Positions 13,088-13,184 of a stretch of DNA of 13,184 bases are shown one piece after another; the first letter of the stretch is position 1, and every line of letters starts with the position of its first letter. Source of the stretch: UBA668 sp052034175 (GTDB lineage: Bacteria > Actinomycetota > Acidimicrobiia > Acidimicrobiales > Ilumatobacteraceae); the NCBI GenBank assembly GCA_052034175.1, contig JBPOIX010000205.1, forward strand, positions 1-13,184, in the 5' to 3' direction. The notes under the pieces were generated by a model. It was not told where the DNA came from and searched no databases. It saw only the letters and a list, made by a program, of their open reading frames with translations. Both the position numbers and the translations under genes were made by a program.

Positions 13088-13184
13088 CTACTGGGCGAGG
13101 GCGTGCTCGACCATGCCGGCAAGGTCGGTGCGGGCGCGAGCCACGCGGGAACGCACCGTGCCGATGGGGCACTGCATCACCTCT
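13088..13184 (-). CDS. ECF-type RNA polymerase sigma factor, C-terminal end only
   Basis: Only the last 31 codons are in the window; the gene runs off the right edge. They read EVMQCPIGTVRSRVARARTD and then LAGMVEHALAQ before a TAG at 13088-13090. The CPIGTVRSRVARAR stretch is the recognition helix of sigma region 4, which contacts the promoter -35, and is characteristic of group 4 (ECF) sigma factors. Which ECF group it belongs to and whether an anti-sigma factor accompanies it cannot be told here. It lies 127 bases upstream of the VWA gene on the same strand, with an ECF-like promoter and a hairpin between them. Confidence 0.85.
   Translation of the reverse strand, partial: EVMQCPIGTVRSRVARARTDLAGMVEHALAQ

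Noticed and set aside
1..13184. CRISPR arrays, tRNA or rRNA genes, transposases, phage genes
   Set aside because: No regularly spaced repeats, cloverleaf-like segments or recognisable mobile-element proteins were seen on either strand.

Overview
The window is very GC-rich, and third codon positions are almost all G or C. It is densely packed with short intergenic gaps, has no RNA genes, and shows no insertion sequences or phage genes. Gene content (acyl-CoA ligase, R-hydratase-like hotdog protein, Baeyer-Villiger-type monooxygenase, long AtsA/AtsD-like arylsulfatase, YfbK-like von Willebrand protein beside an ECF sigma factor) and codon use fit a free-living, lipid- or steroid-degrading actinobacterium. 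My best guess is the class Acidimicrobiia or a relative. That placement is inference; there is no marker gene here.

Layout, left to right. (1) Positions 1-2419, minus strand: two different major-facilitator exporters, a DHA2-type 14-helix drug:H+ antiporter followed by a DHA3-type transporter that runs off the left edge. The two are translationally coupled by a GTGA overlap. (2) Positions 2452-3761, plus strand: a small DUF1801 protein with a MORN_2-type repeat tail, then a double-hotdog MaoC-like protein. The second gene probably starts at a CTG that overlaps the stop of the first. (3) Positions 3767-3813: a perfect 10-bp inverted repeat between convergent genes, probably a bidirectional terminator or a dispersed repeat. 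(4) Positions 3827-5362, minus strand: a FadD-type acyl-CoA ligase. (5) Positions 5438-11352, plus strand, divergent from fadD: a class III (metallo-beta-lactamase fold) alkylsulfatase-like protein, a class I formylglycine arylsulfatase overlapping it by ATGA, and a Baeyer-Villiger-type flavin monooxygenase. (6) Positions 11386-13184, minus strand: a lipoprotein-like von Willebrand factor A protein, preceded by the last 31 codons of an ECF sigma factor, with an ECF-type promoter candidate between them.

How the genes may work together (inference): regions 3-5 look like a catabolic module for a sulfated lipid-like compound, such as a sulfated sterol, terpenoid or alkyl sulfate. Two mechanistically unrelated sulfatases, both without signal peptides, would remove sulfate inside the cell. 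The monooxygenase would insert oxygen next to a ketone, and the CoA ligase and hotdog protein would feed the acid into beta-oxidation-like steps. The exporters and the sigma/VWA pair look like separate units.

Most interesting points: the coupled pair of unrelated sulfatases; the rewritten metal-binding motif in the first of them (HFHYVDG instead of HxHxDH); the DUF1801-MORN fusion; the probable CTG start; and the inverted repeat at 3767-3813.
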